The position numbers and the translations under genes are program-made. From the NCBI GenBank assembly GCA_028284885.1, contig JANQQW010000124.1, positions 1 to 34,980 of the forward strand: a stretch of 34,980 nt of DNA, written 5' to 3'. Below the pieces are notes generated by a model. The model was not told the DNA's origin, did no database searches, and was given only the letters and a program-made list of their open reading frames with translations. This document shows, piece after piece, positions 9,293 to 18,500 of the stretch. Position 1 is the stretch's first letter. Each line of letters opens with the position of its first letter. This DNA comes from Planctomycetaceae bacterium. GTDB taxonomy: Bacteria; Planctomycetota; Planctomycetia; Planctomycetales; Planctomycetaceae.

Positions 9293-9331
9293 GAGAACCG
9301 GGTCGTGACCTCCGTCACGGCCCGGTTTCTC
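9293..9331 (+). terminator. Hairpin after the porin gene (terminator or attenuator)
   Basis: The left arm GAGAACCGGGTCGTGAC pairs with GTCACGGCCCGGTTTCTC across a four-base loop, with one bulged base and a G-U pair. It starts 27 bases after the porin stop. No T-run follows, so it is not a textbook intrinsic terminator; it may be a partial stop, a Rho-linked stop, or a 3' stabiliser of the porin transcript. Confidence 0.5.
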
Positions 9332-9412
9332 GTGCGCGTCGAGGACGCACACACGGCTGCCCGCTTTCGAGGCAGCCGACTCGTCCCGGTGTCCGGCCGG
9401 TGCACCCCCGTC

Positions 9413-9426
9413 TTCGGATTACCGAA
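9413..9426. promoter_or_regulatory. Candidate nitrate operator 3 (TTCGGATTACCGAA)
   Basis: Third copy of TTCGG-N4-CCGAA, here with five paired bases on each side of ATTA. It lies 175 bases upstream of nrtA and touches the palindrome TCGAACGTTCGA at 9427-9438. Its location after the porin hairpin suggests separate control of the transporter genes (inferred). Confidence 0.55.
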
Positions 9427-9601
9427 TCGAACGTTCGACGGCACGGGTGCGGGCATCGAAGCTGCGATTCTCGTCGGGAAACGAACCCCGACGCACGGTT
9501 CCTCCTCTCGCAACGGCGTCGTGCCCGGCAAGCCCGTGCCACGTCCGTTGCGTCAGGGGGGTGGTCGGGGACTCCCCGCACTCCGACGAGACGTCCCAAT
9601 C

Positions 9602-11068
9602 ATGCCGTCGAACTCCCGCTCGACATTCCTCGCGGCCGTTGCGCTCTTCGTGGCCGCCACACTGACCGGATGCGGCGGAGGCCAGTCCGCCGTCGACGAG
9701 CTTCTCAACGAGGCCGCCGCTGCGGCGTCGACCGACTCCGGTGCCGACGAGGGGACCACGGAGCCGGCGGAACCGACCGGCGAGAAGCAGTTGCTCGACC
9801 TCGAGGAGTCGAAGCTGAAGTTCGGCTTCATCAAGCTCACCGACTGTGCGCCGATCGTGATCGCGAAGGAGAAGGGCTTCTTCGACGACGAGGGGCTCGA
9901 GGTCGAGGTGATCGCCCAGCCGAACTGGAAGACGCTGCTGGACAACGTCATCTCGGGCGAACTCGACGGAGCCCACATGCTCTCCGGCCAGCCGCTCGCA
10001 GCGACCATCGGCGTGACCACCAAGGCCCACGTGATCACGGCCTTCACGATGGACCTCAACGGCAACGGCATCACCGTTTCCAACGCCGTCTGGGCCGACA
10101 TGCAGAAGGCCGACCCGGCACTCGACACGCCCGAGCCGAAGCACCCCATCACGGCCAAGGCCCTCCGACCGACGGTCGACGCCTACATCGACGAGGGGAA
10201 GAAGCTGCAGATGGGCATGGTCTTCCCCGTCAGCACGCACAACTACGAACTGCGGTACTGGCTGGCCGCGGCCGGCATCCACCCCGGCATGTACACGAGC
10301 AGCGACCCGAACGGGAAGACGAACGCGGAGGTCGAGCTCAGCGTGACTCCGCCGCCCATGATGCCGGCCACGCTCGAGGCCGGGAACAACCAGGGGTACT
10401 GCGTCGGCGAACCGTGGAACCAGCAGGCGGTCGCGAAGGGCATCGGCGTGCCGGTGACCACGAACTACGACGTCTGGAAGAACAACCCGGAGAAGGTCTT
10501 CGGCGTGACGGCGGAGTGGGCGGAGGCGAACCCGAACACGATGCTCGCCGTGACGAAGGCCCTGATTCGGGCCGGGAAGTGGCTCGACGAGACCGACGAG
10601 CAAGGCACCCTCGTCAACCGCGAGGAGGCCGCCCGCATCCTCAGCCGTTCCGACTACGTGGGCGCCGACTTCGACGTCATCAAGAACTCGATGACCGGTT
10701 TCTTCTACTTCCAGAAGTCCGACAAGCGGCCCATGCCCGACTTCAACGTCTTCTTCAAGTACCACTGCACCTACCCGTGGTACTCGGACGGCGTCTGGTT
10801 CCTCACGCAGATGCGACGCTGGGGGCAGATTCCGGAGGAGAAGCCTGCCGAGTGGTACGCCGAGACCGCCAAGGAGGTCTACAAGCCGGAGATCTACCTG
10901 AAGGCCGCCAAGATGCTGCTCGAGGAGGGGTTGATCGACGAGGCCGACGTGCCCCGGGACACCGACGGCTACAAGCCTGCGACGACGGACTTCATCGACG
11001 GCGTGAAGTACGACGGCAAGGACCCGCTCGGGTACCTCGCCGCTCACGCCATCGGCAACCAGAAGTGA
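9602..11068 (+). CDS. nrtA: Nitrate/nitrite-binding lipoprotein of ABC transporter
   Basis: Substrate-binding component of the NrtABCD-type importer, 488 residues. The signal peptide ends in a lipobox (LTGC, C24), so the protein is lipid-anchored. An acidic, alanine-rich linker (25-65) leads to a CmpA/NrtA-type binding domain: [20 protein letters not shown] near the start, then the family hallmarks [19 protein letters not shown] and [11 protein letters not shown]. Cyanobacterial NrtA and the bicarbonate paralogue CmpA share this layout. Nitrate is preferred here because nirA and the nitrate-type sensor lie in the same block, but nitrite, cyanate or bicarbonate cannot be excluded by eye. The ATG at 9602 gives a clean signal peptide; only a weak ribosome-binding site precedes it. 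A perfect 13-bp stem-loop separates it from nrtB. Confidence 0.9.
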   Translation: MPSNSRSTFLAAVALFVAATLTGCGGGQSAVDELLNEAAAAASTDSGADEGTTEPAEPTGEKQLLDLEESKLKFGFIKLTDCAPIVIAKEKGFFDDEGLEVEVIAQPNWKTLLDNVISGELDGAHMLSGQPLAATIGVTTKAHVITAFTMDLNGNGITVSNAVWADMQKADPALDTPEPKHPITAKALRPTVDAYIDEGKKLQMGMVFPVSTHNYELRYWLAAAGIHPGMYTSSDPNGKTNAEVELSVTPPPMMPATLEAGNNQGYCVGEPWNQQAVAKGIGVPVTTNYDVWKNNPEKVFGVTAEWAEANPNTMLAVTKALIRAGKWLDETDEQGTLVNREEAARILSRSDYVGADFDVIKNSMTGFFYFQKSDKRPMPDFNVFFKYHCTYPWYSDGVWFLTQMRRWGQIPEEKPAEWYAETAKEVYKPEIYLKAAKMLLEEGLIDEADVPRDTDGYKPATTDFIDGVKYDGKDPLGYLAAHAIGNQK

Positions 11069-11082
11069 CCCACGCGCCCTGA

Positions 11083-11116
11083 TCGCGTTCCCGAGAACCG
11101 AGGCTCGGGAACGCGA
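11083..11116 (+). terminator. Intercistronic stem-loop between nrtA and nrtB
   Basis: A perfect 13-base stem (TCGCGTTCCCGAG / CTCGGGAACGCGA) with an 8-base loop begins 15 bases after the nrtA stop and ends 38 bases before the nrtB start. No T-run follows. Such hairpins behind binding-protein genes commonly stabilise the upstream mRNA or partly block read-through, giving more binding protein than permease. That role is inferred here. Confidence 0.65.
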
Positions 11117-11154
11117 CGGCCTCCCGACCCCCGCGTCAGCCCGAGTTCGAGCCC

Positions 11155-12888
11155 ATGAGCACCTTGCACGAACCACGCGACGAGTCGCACGACGAGACGT
11201 CCAGCGGGCCGGCGACCGCCGCCGAGGCATCGTCCGAGGAGTCGATCGCCCTCCGCTTCAAACACGCGTTGCTGAAGGCCATCGACGTCACGGCCCTCGG
11301 CTTTCTCGAGCCGGTCGTGCGGCTCTGCTACGGCGAGGAGCCCCGCGTTCAGCTGCGGAACATCGCGCGGCTGATCGTGCTGCCGACCGTGGCCTTCGTC
11401 CTGTTCCTCGGGGTGTGGGCGGTGACTGCGCCGAACCTGCGGACGAAGTACGGCGCACTCCCCACGCCCTCACAGGTCTGGGACGGCTGGTGCGCGATCA
11501 TGACGTTTCACGAGCGCGAGATGGAGAAGTCCGAGGCCTATCTCGCCGAGGGCCCCGAGCGCGAGGCGATCGTTGCCGAGGCGACGGCCAGGTTGCAGCT
11601 GCTCGAGAGGGCGTCGAAGGTCGCGAACGAGCGGGTGGCCACCGCCCGTGAGCGGGAACAAGCCGACAAGGAGGCCAGGCTGACACCTCTCCGGGCCGAA
11701 CTCGAGGCATTCGAGTCGCAGCTCGAGGCGGAGACCGAGGAACGGTTCGCGGCCGTCGAGGCGATGAGCACAACGCATCCCGCAGACGACCGTGCCGTGC
11801 TCGTCCGAGAATTGGCCAAGGTGGCGGAGTGGACCGAGAGCCAGGAGGAGATCGTCGCGCGGATGAAGGCGTCGATGAAGGAGATCGAGGACGAGAAGTC
11901 CCCTGCTCTCGTCGCTGCGCTCCACCTGCAGACCAGCGTCGCCGAGGAGAAGCAGTTCACGGAGAAGCTGATTCAGGTGGCCGGCGCCAAGAGCCGGGAG
12001 GTGAAGCTGAACGCCCTCGTCGCCAGCATTCGCGAGGACCAGGCGGCCCACGCGTCCGCCGACCCGGACTCCGCCTACGAGCTGGCCCACTCGATCGCCA
12101 AGGACCGCGCACGGCTCGAGGACGTCGTCGAGTCGACCTACCCCCGACCGTGGACGCTGCCGATGCAGATCGTCCGCTCGATCCTGACCGTGTTCTCCGG
12201 GTTCCTGATCGGCGTCGCGATCGCGATTCCGCTCGGGATCCTGTGCGGGCTGAGTTCCACGTTCATGGCGATGGTCACGCCGTTCATCGCCCTGTTCAAG
12301 CCGGTCTCGCCCATCGTCTGGCTGCTCATCTTCTGGATCGTCGTGGGCGGCGTCTTCCCCGACCCGGCGTCGAGTCAGACGCTCCAGGTGCTGAACTACC
12401 TCGCGAACTCCGTGCTGTCGGTGACTCCCTACGTCGGCTCCATCGTCGACGACATCGACATCAACCCGGCGTTCATCGCCTCCGCCCTGACCGTCGCCAC
12501 GTGCTCCCTGTGGGCGACCATGGTCAACACGGCTCTCGGCGTGGCGTCGGTCGACCAGGACCACGTCAACGTGGCCCGGGTGCTGAAGCTCTCGCCCTAC
12601 GACCGCCTCGTGAAGATCGTGCTCCCCTCCGCGTTGCCGCTCGTCTTCGCCGGCATGCGAATCTCGCTGGGGATCGGCTGGATGGTGCTCATCGCGGCCG
12701 AGCTGCTCGCCTCCTCCGAGGGACTGGGCAAGTTCACGAACGACATGTTCCAGAACGGAAACACGGACAGCTTCGCGAAGATCATGGTGATGGTCTTCGT
12801 CGTCGGTGTGATCGGCCTGGTCCTCGACCGCATCATGATCGTCTTCCAACGACTCGTGTCGTTCGAGGGCTCGGTTGCCACCGTCTGA
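11155..12888 (+). CDS. nrtB: Nitrate ABC transporter permease with large coiled-coil insertion
   Basis: Membrane component of the importer, 577 residues, about twice the usual NrtB length. A soluble N-terminus and the first membrane segment (about 72-92) lead into the family motif LPTPSQVW (102-109). Next comes a charged, heptad-like region of about 200 residues (118-327, rich in Glu, Lys, Arg and Ala). The standard permease core follows from about 337 ([20 protein letters not shown]), with the ATPase-contact loop at about 475-509 ([21 protein letters not shown]). In NrtB/SsuC/TauC relatives the loop after LPTP lies outside the membrane, so the coiled coil is predicted to be periplasmic. It could reach the lipid-anchored NrtA or the porin (inferred). 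The reading frame is intact through the insertion. The gene lies ten bases before nrtC. Confidence 0.88.
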   Translation: MSTLHEPRDESHDETSSGPATAAEASSEESIALRFKHALLKAIDVTALGFLEPVVRLCYGEEPRVQLRNIARLIVLPTVAFVLFLGVWAVTAPNLRTKYGALPTPSQVWDGWCAIMTFHEREMEKSEAYLAEGPEREAIVAEATARLQLLERASKVANERVATAREREQADKEARLTPLRAELEAFESQLEAETEERFAAVEAMSTTHPADDRAVLVRELAKVAEWTESQEEIVARMKASMKEIEDEKSPALVAALHLQTSVAEEKQFTEKLIQVAGAKSREVKLNALVASIREDQAAHASADPDSAYELAHSIAKDRARLEDVVESTYPRPWTLPMQIVRSILTVFSGFLIGVAIAIPLGILCGLSSTFMAMVTPFIALFKPVSPIVWLLIFWIVVGGVFPDPASSQTLQVLNYLANSVLSVTPYVGSIVDDIDINPAFIASALTVATCSLWATMVNTALGVASVDQDHVNVARVLKLSPYDRLVKIVLPSALPLVFAGMRISLGIGWMVLIAAELLASSEGLGKFTNDMFQNGNTDSFAKIMVMVFVVGVIGLVLDRIMIVFQRLVSFEGSVATV

Positions 12889-12897
12889 GGTCTCCGC

Positions 12898-13743
12898 GTG
12901 TCCTTCCTCGAACTCTCGCACGTCGACAAGGGATTCGGACCGGCCGCCGACCGGTACGAGGTGCTCGACGACGTGAACCTGTCGATCGACCGCAACGAGT
13001 TCGTCGCCGTCATCGGGTTCTCGGGAAGCGGCAAGAGCACTCTCGTCTCGCTGCTCGCCGGGCTGCTGCAGCCGGACGCGGGCGAGGTCCGCATGAACGG
13101 CGAGGTCGTGACCGAGCCGGGGCCGGAACGGGGCGTCGTCTTCCAGAACTACTCGCTGCTCCCCTGGCTGACGGTCGCCTCAAACGTCGAACTCGCGGTC
13201 AAGCAGGTCTTCCCCGAGATGTCGCGCACGGAACGGCGAGAGCACGTCCAGCACTTCGTGGACCTCGTCAGCCTGAGCGGGGCCGAGCATAAGCGGCCGC
13301 ACGAACTCTCCGGCGGGATGCGCCAGCGGGTGTCGCTCGCTCGGACCCTCTCCATGCGTCCCGACCTGTTGCTGCTGGACGAGCCGCTCAGTGCACTCGA
13401 CGCGCTCACGCGGGCCACCCTGCAGGACGAACTCGTGCGGCTGTGGCTCGAGGACCGCCGGACGGTGGTGATGATCACGAACGACGTGGACGAGGCCGTG
13501 TTGTTGGCCGACCGGATCGTGCCGCTCACGCCCGGACCGAACGCCACGCTCGGTCCGGACTTCGTGGTCGACCTCGAACGCCCACGCGACCGGACGACGT
13601 TGAACTACGACCCGGCCTTCGTGCGTCTGCGGAACCGGATCACGAACTACCTCGTGGACGTGAACGCCGAGTCCCGACAACTCCGCGTCGACCGGGCGGT
13701 CCAACTGCCCGACGTCGTCCCCGCCGACCTGACGACCGTGTGA
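12898..13743 (+). CDS. nrtC: Nitrate ABC transporter ATPase with Asn in the H-switch
   Basis: Cytoplasmic ATPase, 281 residues, starting at GTG with GAGG seven bases upstream. Walker A is GFSGSGKST (40-48), the Q-loop is in [11 protein letters not shown], the signature is LSGGM (137-141) and Walker B ends in LLLDEP with catalytic E162 present. The H-switch histidine is replaced by asparagine (ITNDVDEA, N195). The second ATPase of the operon keeps the histidine. Together they probably form a heterodimer with one canonical and one altered ATP site (inferred). All other motifs are intact, so it does not look like a decaying gene. The label nrtC follows gene order; it lacks the NrtA-like tail of cyanobacterial NrtC. 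Confidence 0.88.
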   Translation: MSFLELSHVDKGFGPAADRYEVLDDVNLSIDRNEFVAVIGFSGSGKSTLVSLLAGLLQPDAGEVRMNGEVVTEPGPERGVVFQNYSLLPWLTVASNVELAVKQVFPEMSRTERREHVQHFVDLVSLSGAEHKRPHELSGGMRQRVSLARTLSMRPDLLLLDEPLSALDALTRATLQDELVRLWLEDRRTVVMITNDVDEAVLLADRIVPLTPGPNATLGPDFVVDLERPRDRTTLNYDPAFVRLRNRITNYLVDVNAESRQLRVDRAVQLPDVVPADLTTV

Positions 13744-13766
13744 CGACCGAGGCGAGGGACCCCACC

Positions 13767-15728
13767 ATGCTCGAACAGCCCACCTCAACCATCGACCAGT
13801 CCCCGCCGACCACCGTCCCCTCCGCCGAGACCGCCGAACCGACGGTCGAGGCGCGGGAGAACCTCCGCGACCTGCGATTCGTCGAGTTCTACGAGGTCGT
13901 GAAGGCGTACCCGAATCCGTACGGCGACGACTTCGTCGTGATCGACGGGTTCAACTTCATCATGCGGCGGGGAGAGGTCGTCTCCGTGATCGGTCACTCC
14001 GGCTGCGGCAAGTCGACCGTGTTGACCATGCTCGCCGGGCTGAACGACATCACGTCCGGCGGAATCGTGGTCGACGGTCGTGAGATCGACGGTCCCGGTC
14101 CCGACCGGTCCGTCGTCTTCCAGGCACCCTGCCTGCTCCCGTGGATGACCGCGTTCCAGAACGTGATGCTCGGCGTCGACCGGGTCTACGCCGCGGCGAC
14201 GAAGGCGGAGCGCAGGCAGGTGGCCGAGTACTACCTCAGCGTCGTCGGCCTCGCCGACTCCATGCACCGCTATCCGCGCGAGCTGTCCGGCGGAATGCAG
14301 CAGCGGGTGGGCATCGCCCGGGCGATCGCGCTCAAGCCGAAGACGCTGCTGCTCGACGAGCCGTTCGGCCGGCTCGACTCGTTGACGCGGATGGAGTTGC
14401 AGGACGTCATCCTCGACATCCTCGACCGCGAACGTGTCACGACGGTCCTCGTCACGCACGACGTCGACGAGGCGATCTACATGGCCGACCGCGTCTGCAT
14501 GATGACGAACGGTCCGCGGGCGACGGTGGGGCAGGTTCTCGACATTCCGTTCGAGCGCCCCCGGAACCGCCGGGAGGTGTTGGAGCATCCCGACTTCTAC
14601 GACCTTCGCGGGGCGTTGCTGGGCTTCCTCGAGGGGCAGGAGAAGAGGAAGGCCTCCGCGGACGGAGCCAGTGCGTCCAAGCTGACGGTGCCGTCCGACG
14701 TGTCGCTGCAGGAGACGAAGGCGGACATCGTCGCCGTCCCCCCCCACCCGGAGACCGGCGTCGCCGTGGCGGGCGGGCTCGTCTCGGAACAGCACCAGCC
14801 ACTCGTGCGCGTCGTCGAGGTCTGGCAGCCCGCGGAGGACGGAAGCGGACTGCGGCTCGTCGAGGGCCACTACCGAGACGTGCCAGGCTTCGAGGAGTCG
14901 AGCAAGGGGATCGCCTTCGACGAGGGAGACGGACTCCCCGGCGCAGTGTGGAAGTCGGGGTTGCCCGTCGTGTTCGACGACCTCGACCGTGACGACTTCC
15001 TGCGCCGGGACGCCGCCACCGCCAGTGGACTCACCGCCGGAGTCGGATTCCCGGTCTTCGACGACGGGGAGATCCGTTCCGTCGTCCTGATGCTGACGGC
15101 AGGCCTCGGCACGGCGAAGGGGGCGATCGAGTCCTGGTTGCCCGAGGCCGAACGCCGCGAGCTGCATCTCGGAACGGCCCACTACGCCAACCTCGAGCGG
15201 TTCGAGAAGCTGAGCCGTTACGCCTGTTTCCCCACCGGTTCGGGGCTGCCTGGTCGCGTGTGGGAGGGCGGGCGACCGGTCCTCGAGACGGACTTGCTCA
15301 ACTCCCCCGGGTTCATCCGGTCCTCCGGAGCGGAGGTGGACGGGTTGGGGACGGCACTCGGCATCCCGCTCTTTGCTCGACCCCGCGAACTGAGGTCCGT
15401 GCTGGTGTTCCTCTCCTCGTCGGACCGTCCCACGGCTCGGGCTCAGCTCGTGTGGAACGTCGACGAAGCGGGGGCGGTCACGCTGGAGTCCGCTGCAACC
15501 GAGACCTGCCCGTGGACGTCGGCGGCCCTCGCGGAACAGGACTTCCAGCCGAGCGAGGGATTCGTCGCCCGTGTCGTCGAGGACCGGACGGCCCGGTTCT
15601 CGACCGACCTGTCAGCCGACTGGAGCGGACTCGCAACCGCCGCCCAGCGCGACGGACTTCACTGGGCACTGGGGATCCCGGTCGTCGCGGACGGCCGCGT
15701 CGTGAGCGTCTGCACGCTGCTGGACTGA
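13767..15728 (+). CDS. nrtD: Nitrate ABC transporter ATPase fused to three GAF-like repeats
   Basis: Second ATPase of the importer, 653 residues; the ABC domain covers only about 35-295. Walker A is GHSGCGKST (76-84), the signature LSGGMQQR (173-180), Walker B LLLDEP, and the H-switch is canonical (H231 in VTHDVDEA). The remaining ~310 residues hold three tandem units (about 338-445, 455-560, 565-653). The first two share LPG-VW, G-PV, a DL or DDL, and all three end in a GIP/GFP-type strand, as in GAF sensor domains. In cyanobacteria the NrtC tail is an NrtA-like domain that regulates uptake; here GAF-like units could play an equivalent ligand-sensing role (inferred). The ATG at 13767 has GAGGGA nearby upstream. 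It follows nrtC by 23 bases and is the last gene of the operon. Confidence 0.88.
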   Translation: MLEQPTSTIDQSPPTTVPSAETAEPTVEARENLRDLRFVEFYEVVKAYPNPYGDDFVVIDGFNFIMRRGEVVSVIGHSGCGKSTVLTMLAGLNDITSGGIVVDGREIDGPGPDRSVVFQAPCLLPWMTAFQNVMLGVDRVYAAATKAERRQVAEYYLSVVGLADSMHRYPRELSGGMQQRVGIARAIALKPKTLLLDEPFGRLDSLTRMELQDVILDILDRERVTTVLVTHDVDEAIYMADRVCMMTNGPRATVGQVLDIPFERPRNRREVLEHPDFYDLRGALLGFLEGQEKRKASADGASASKLTVPSDVSLQETKADIVAVPPHPETGVAVAGGLVSEQHQPLVRVVEVWQPAEDGSGLRLVEGHYRDVPGFEESSKGIAFDEGDGLPGAVWKSGLPVVFDDLDRDDFLRRDAATASGLTAGVGFPVFDDGEIRSVVLMLTAGLGTAKGAIESWLPEAERRELHLGTAHYANLERFEKLSRYACFPTGSGLPGRVWEGGRPVLETDLLNSPGFIRSSGAEVDGLGTALGIPLFARPRELRSVLVFLSSSDRPTARAQLVWNVDEAGAVTLESAATETCPWTSAALAEQDFQPSEGFVARVVEDRTARFSTDLSADWSGLATAAQRDGLHWALGIPVVADGRVVSVCTLLD

Positions 15729-15872
15729 CCTGGAAAGCGTTCCCGCCCTGCGGTGACGCCCCTGCGTCGAGCGTCTCTCGGTCGGTCGTCGCGGACGATG
15801 CGTGGCGAGCGGCAAGCGGTAACCGCATTCACCCGGTGACGCTCGACGAGCGACCCGACGACCGAACGAGAG

Positions 15873-15902
15873 AAGCCCGGCATCCCGAGAGATGCCGGGC
15901 TT
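15873..15902. terminator. Bidirectional intrinsic terminator between nrtD and the Gfo/Idh gene
   Basis: A perfect 12-base stem (AAGCCCGGCATC / GATGCCGGGCTT) with a six-base loop and a short T-run (15901-15903). It lies between two convergent genes, 144 bases after nrtD and 26 bases beyond the oxidoreductase stop, so it can serve both strands. The rest of 15729-15928 shows nothing recognisable. Confidence 0.75.
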
Positions 15903-15928
15903 TCGAGTTCGTCCTTCTGGCGGAGCTG

Positions 15929-17245
<1,317 letters not shown>

Positions 17246-17300
17246 GGAGTGCTCCGGAAGAGAGAGGTGTCGGGTTCGAGAAGTCGAAAGGGTGAGTTGC

Positions 17301-18443
17301 TCAGCGGCCGGCGTTCTTCGTCCGTGCCTCCTTGGGGATGACGGGGTCGAACTTCGCCCGCTCCTGCTTGTTCGGCACCTTCAGCGGACGGACGAGGCGG
17401 AAGCCGACGAACGTCGCGTCCGTGTGGTACCACACGCTCTTGGGCAGCTGGGGGTCCTGAATCTTCCACCAGTCCTCGGAGTAGCCGCGGGCGGCGCTCC
17501 GGCAGGCGTCCGCGTCGTCGTACCAGGAGCCGCCCCGGACGACGCGCGGATACTCCTTCGTCGGCATGTTGACGGGGTTCTCCACAACGCCGCCGTTCTT
17601 CTCCGCCATCTCGGCGAGCTTGGCGTACCACCCCTCGTCGTAACCGTCGAGGCACCACTCGGCCACGTTGCCGTGCACGTCGTGCAGGCCCCACGGGTTG
17701 GGCTTCTTCTTGCCGGTCAGGTGGTAGTTCACCTCGCGGTCCTCGCCGCAGTTGTCCTCGAACCACCCGAAGTCACCGAGCTTCTCGGCGTCGTCGCCGA
17801 ACGAGTAGGCGGTCTGCGTTCCGGCACGGGCGGCGTACTCCCACTCGGCCTCGGTCGGCAGCCGGTAGTAGTGGCCCATCTTCTCGGTCAGCCACTGGCA
17901 GTAGACGCGGGCGGCGAGCTGCGTCATCGAGATCGCCGGGTAGCCGTCGTGGCCGCTGTCGAAGGTCATGTCGGTGTACGGAGGCGTCGGCCGGGTGACG
18001 GCGTCGGCCCGCGGGTCGAGCTTCGTCGGCTCCAGATCGAGTGCCTTCCGGCGGGTGATGTCGAGGTCGAAGTTCCAGATGTCGTACTCGAACCAGCTCA
18101 CCTCGTACTTGCCGACCCAGAACGGATCGACCTTCACCTTCACGGGCGGACCGGCTCCGTCGACGTCGGGGTCGCCCATCAGGAACGTCCCGCCCGGCAC
18201 GGGGACCATCTCGAAGGTCACCTCGGTGCCGGGGATCGTCACCTTGTACGGCTTCATCTCCTCGAACGAGTCGACGAGCGTGGGGTCGTCCCTCGTGCCG
18301 AGCACGTCGATCGGGACGACGAGCAACTCCGACTCGGTCTCCTCGGCCGACGCGACGGACGCGGCGTCGAGGGCGAACGCGGCGACCAACATGGCGACGC
18401 CGACGGCTTGCACGCGATTGCGAGACGAACTAAGCCTGCACAT
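17301..18443 (-). CDS. Exported SUMF1/formylglycine-generating-enzyme-like protein, lacking one active-site cysteine
   Basis: FGE-sulfatase-fold protein of 380 residues with an N-terminal signal peptide (hydrophobic stretch about 14-26, ASA cleavage site). Family hallmarks include PGGTFLMGD near the start, YEVSWFEY, RLPTEAEWEYAARAG, NPWGLHDVHGNVAEW and RVVRGGSW, ending FVGFRLVRP. True FGE uses a cysteine pair; here only the second is kept (C314) and the first position is Asp, so sulfatase-activating activity is unlikely. It may act as a binding or scaffold protein, or another enzyme of the SUMF1/EgtB/PvdO superfamily. It lies upstream of the Gfo/Idh/MocA gene in the same orientation and is divergent from apbE over only 57 bases. 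The ATG at 18443 was chosen for its complete signal peptide. Confidence 0.85.
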   Translation of the reverse strand: MCRLSSSRNRVQAVGVAMLVAAFALDAASVASAEETESELLVVPIDVLGTRDDPTLVDSFEEMKPYKVTIPGTEVTFEMVPVPGGTFLMGDPDVDGAGPPVKVKVDPFWVGKYEVSWFEYDIWNFDLDITRRKALDLEPTKLDPRADAVTRPTPPYTDMTFDSGHDGYPAISMTQLAARVYCQWLTEKMGHYYRLPTEAEWEYAARAGTQTAYSFGDDAEKLGDFGWFEDNCGEDREVNYHLTGKKKPNPWGLHDVHGNVAEWCLDGYDEGWYAKLAEMAEKNGGVVENPVNMPTKEYPRVVRGGSWYDDADACRSAARGYSEDWWKIQDPQLPKSVWYHTDATFVGFRLVRPLKVPNKQERAKFDPVIPKEARTKNAGR

Positions 18444-18500
18444 GGGCGGGGCTCCGATGAAGTGAAGGGGCCGCTCCGGACGGCGCGGTGGGGAGGTCGT

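Larger units (their letters stand above)
9267..9601. other. Intergenic region between porin and nrtA
   Basis: A 335-base gap in the same direction. It contains, in order, a long hairpin (9293-9331), the third TTCGG-N4-CCGAA site (9413-9426), and an abutting perfect palindrome TCGAACGTTCGA (9427-9438). I see no gene and no convincing -35/-10 or sigma-54 element. The nrtA start has no strong ribosome-binding site. Confidence 0.6.

Noticed and set aside
9427..9438. TCGAACGTTCGA as a LexA/SOS box
   Set aside because: SOS boxes need spaced half-sites (GAAC-N4-GTTC); here the halves abut and no DNA-repair gene is near.
12898..13743. NrtC as a pseudogene because of the missing H-switch His
   Set aside because: Frame, Walker A, signature, Walker B and catalytic Glu are all intact, and the gene is tightly spaced in an operon.
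17301..18443. Assigning the FGE-like protein as the activator of the sulfatase at 29693
   Set aside because: One catalytic cysteine is missing, it is exported, and it lies more than 11 kb away in another transcription unit.
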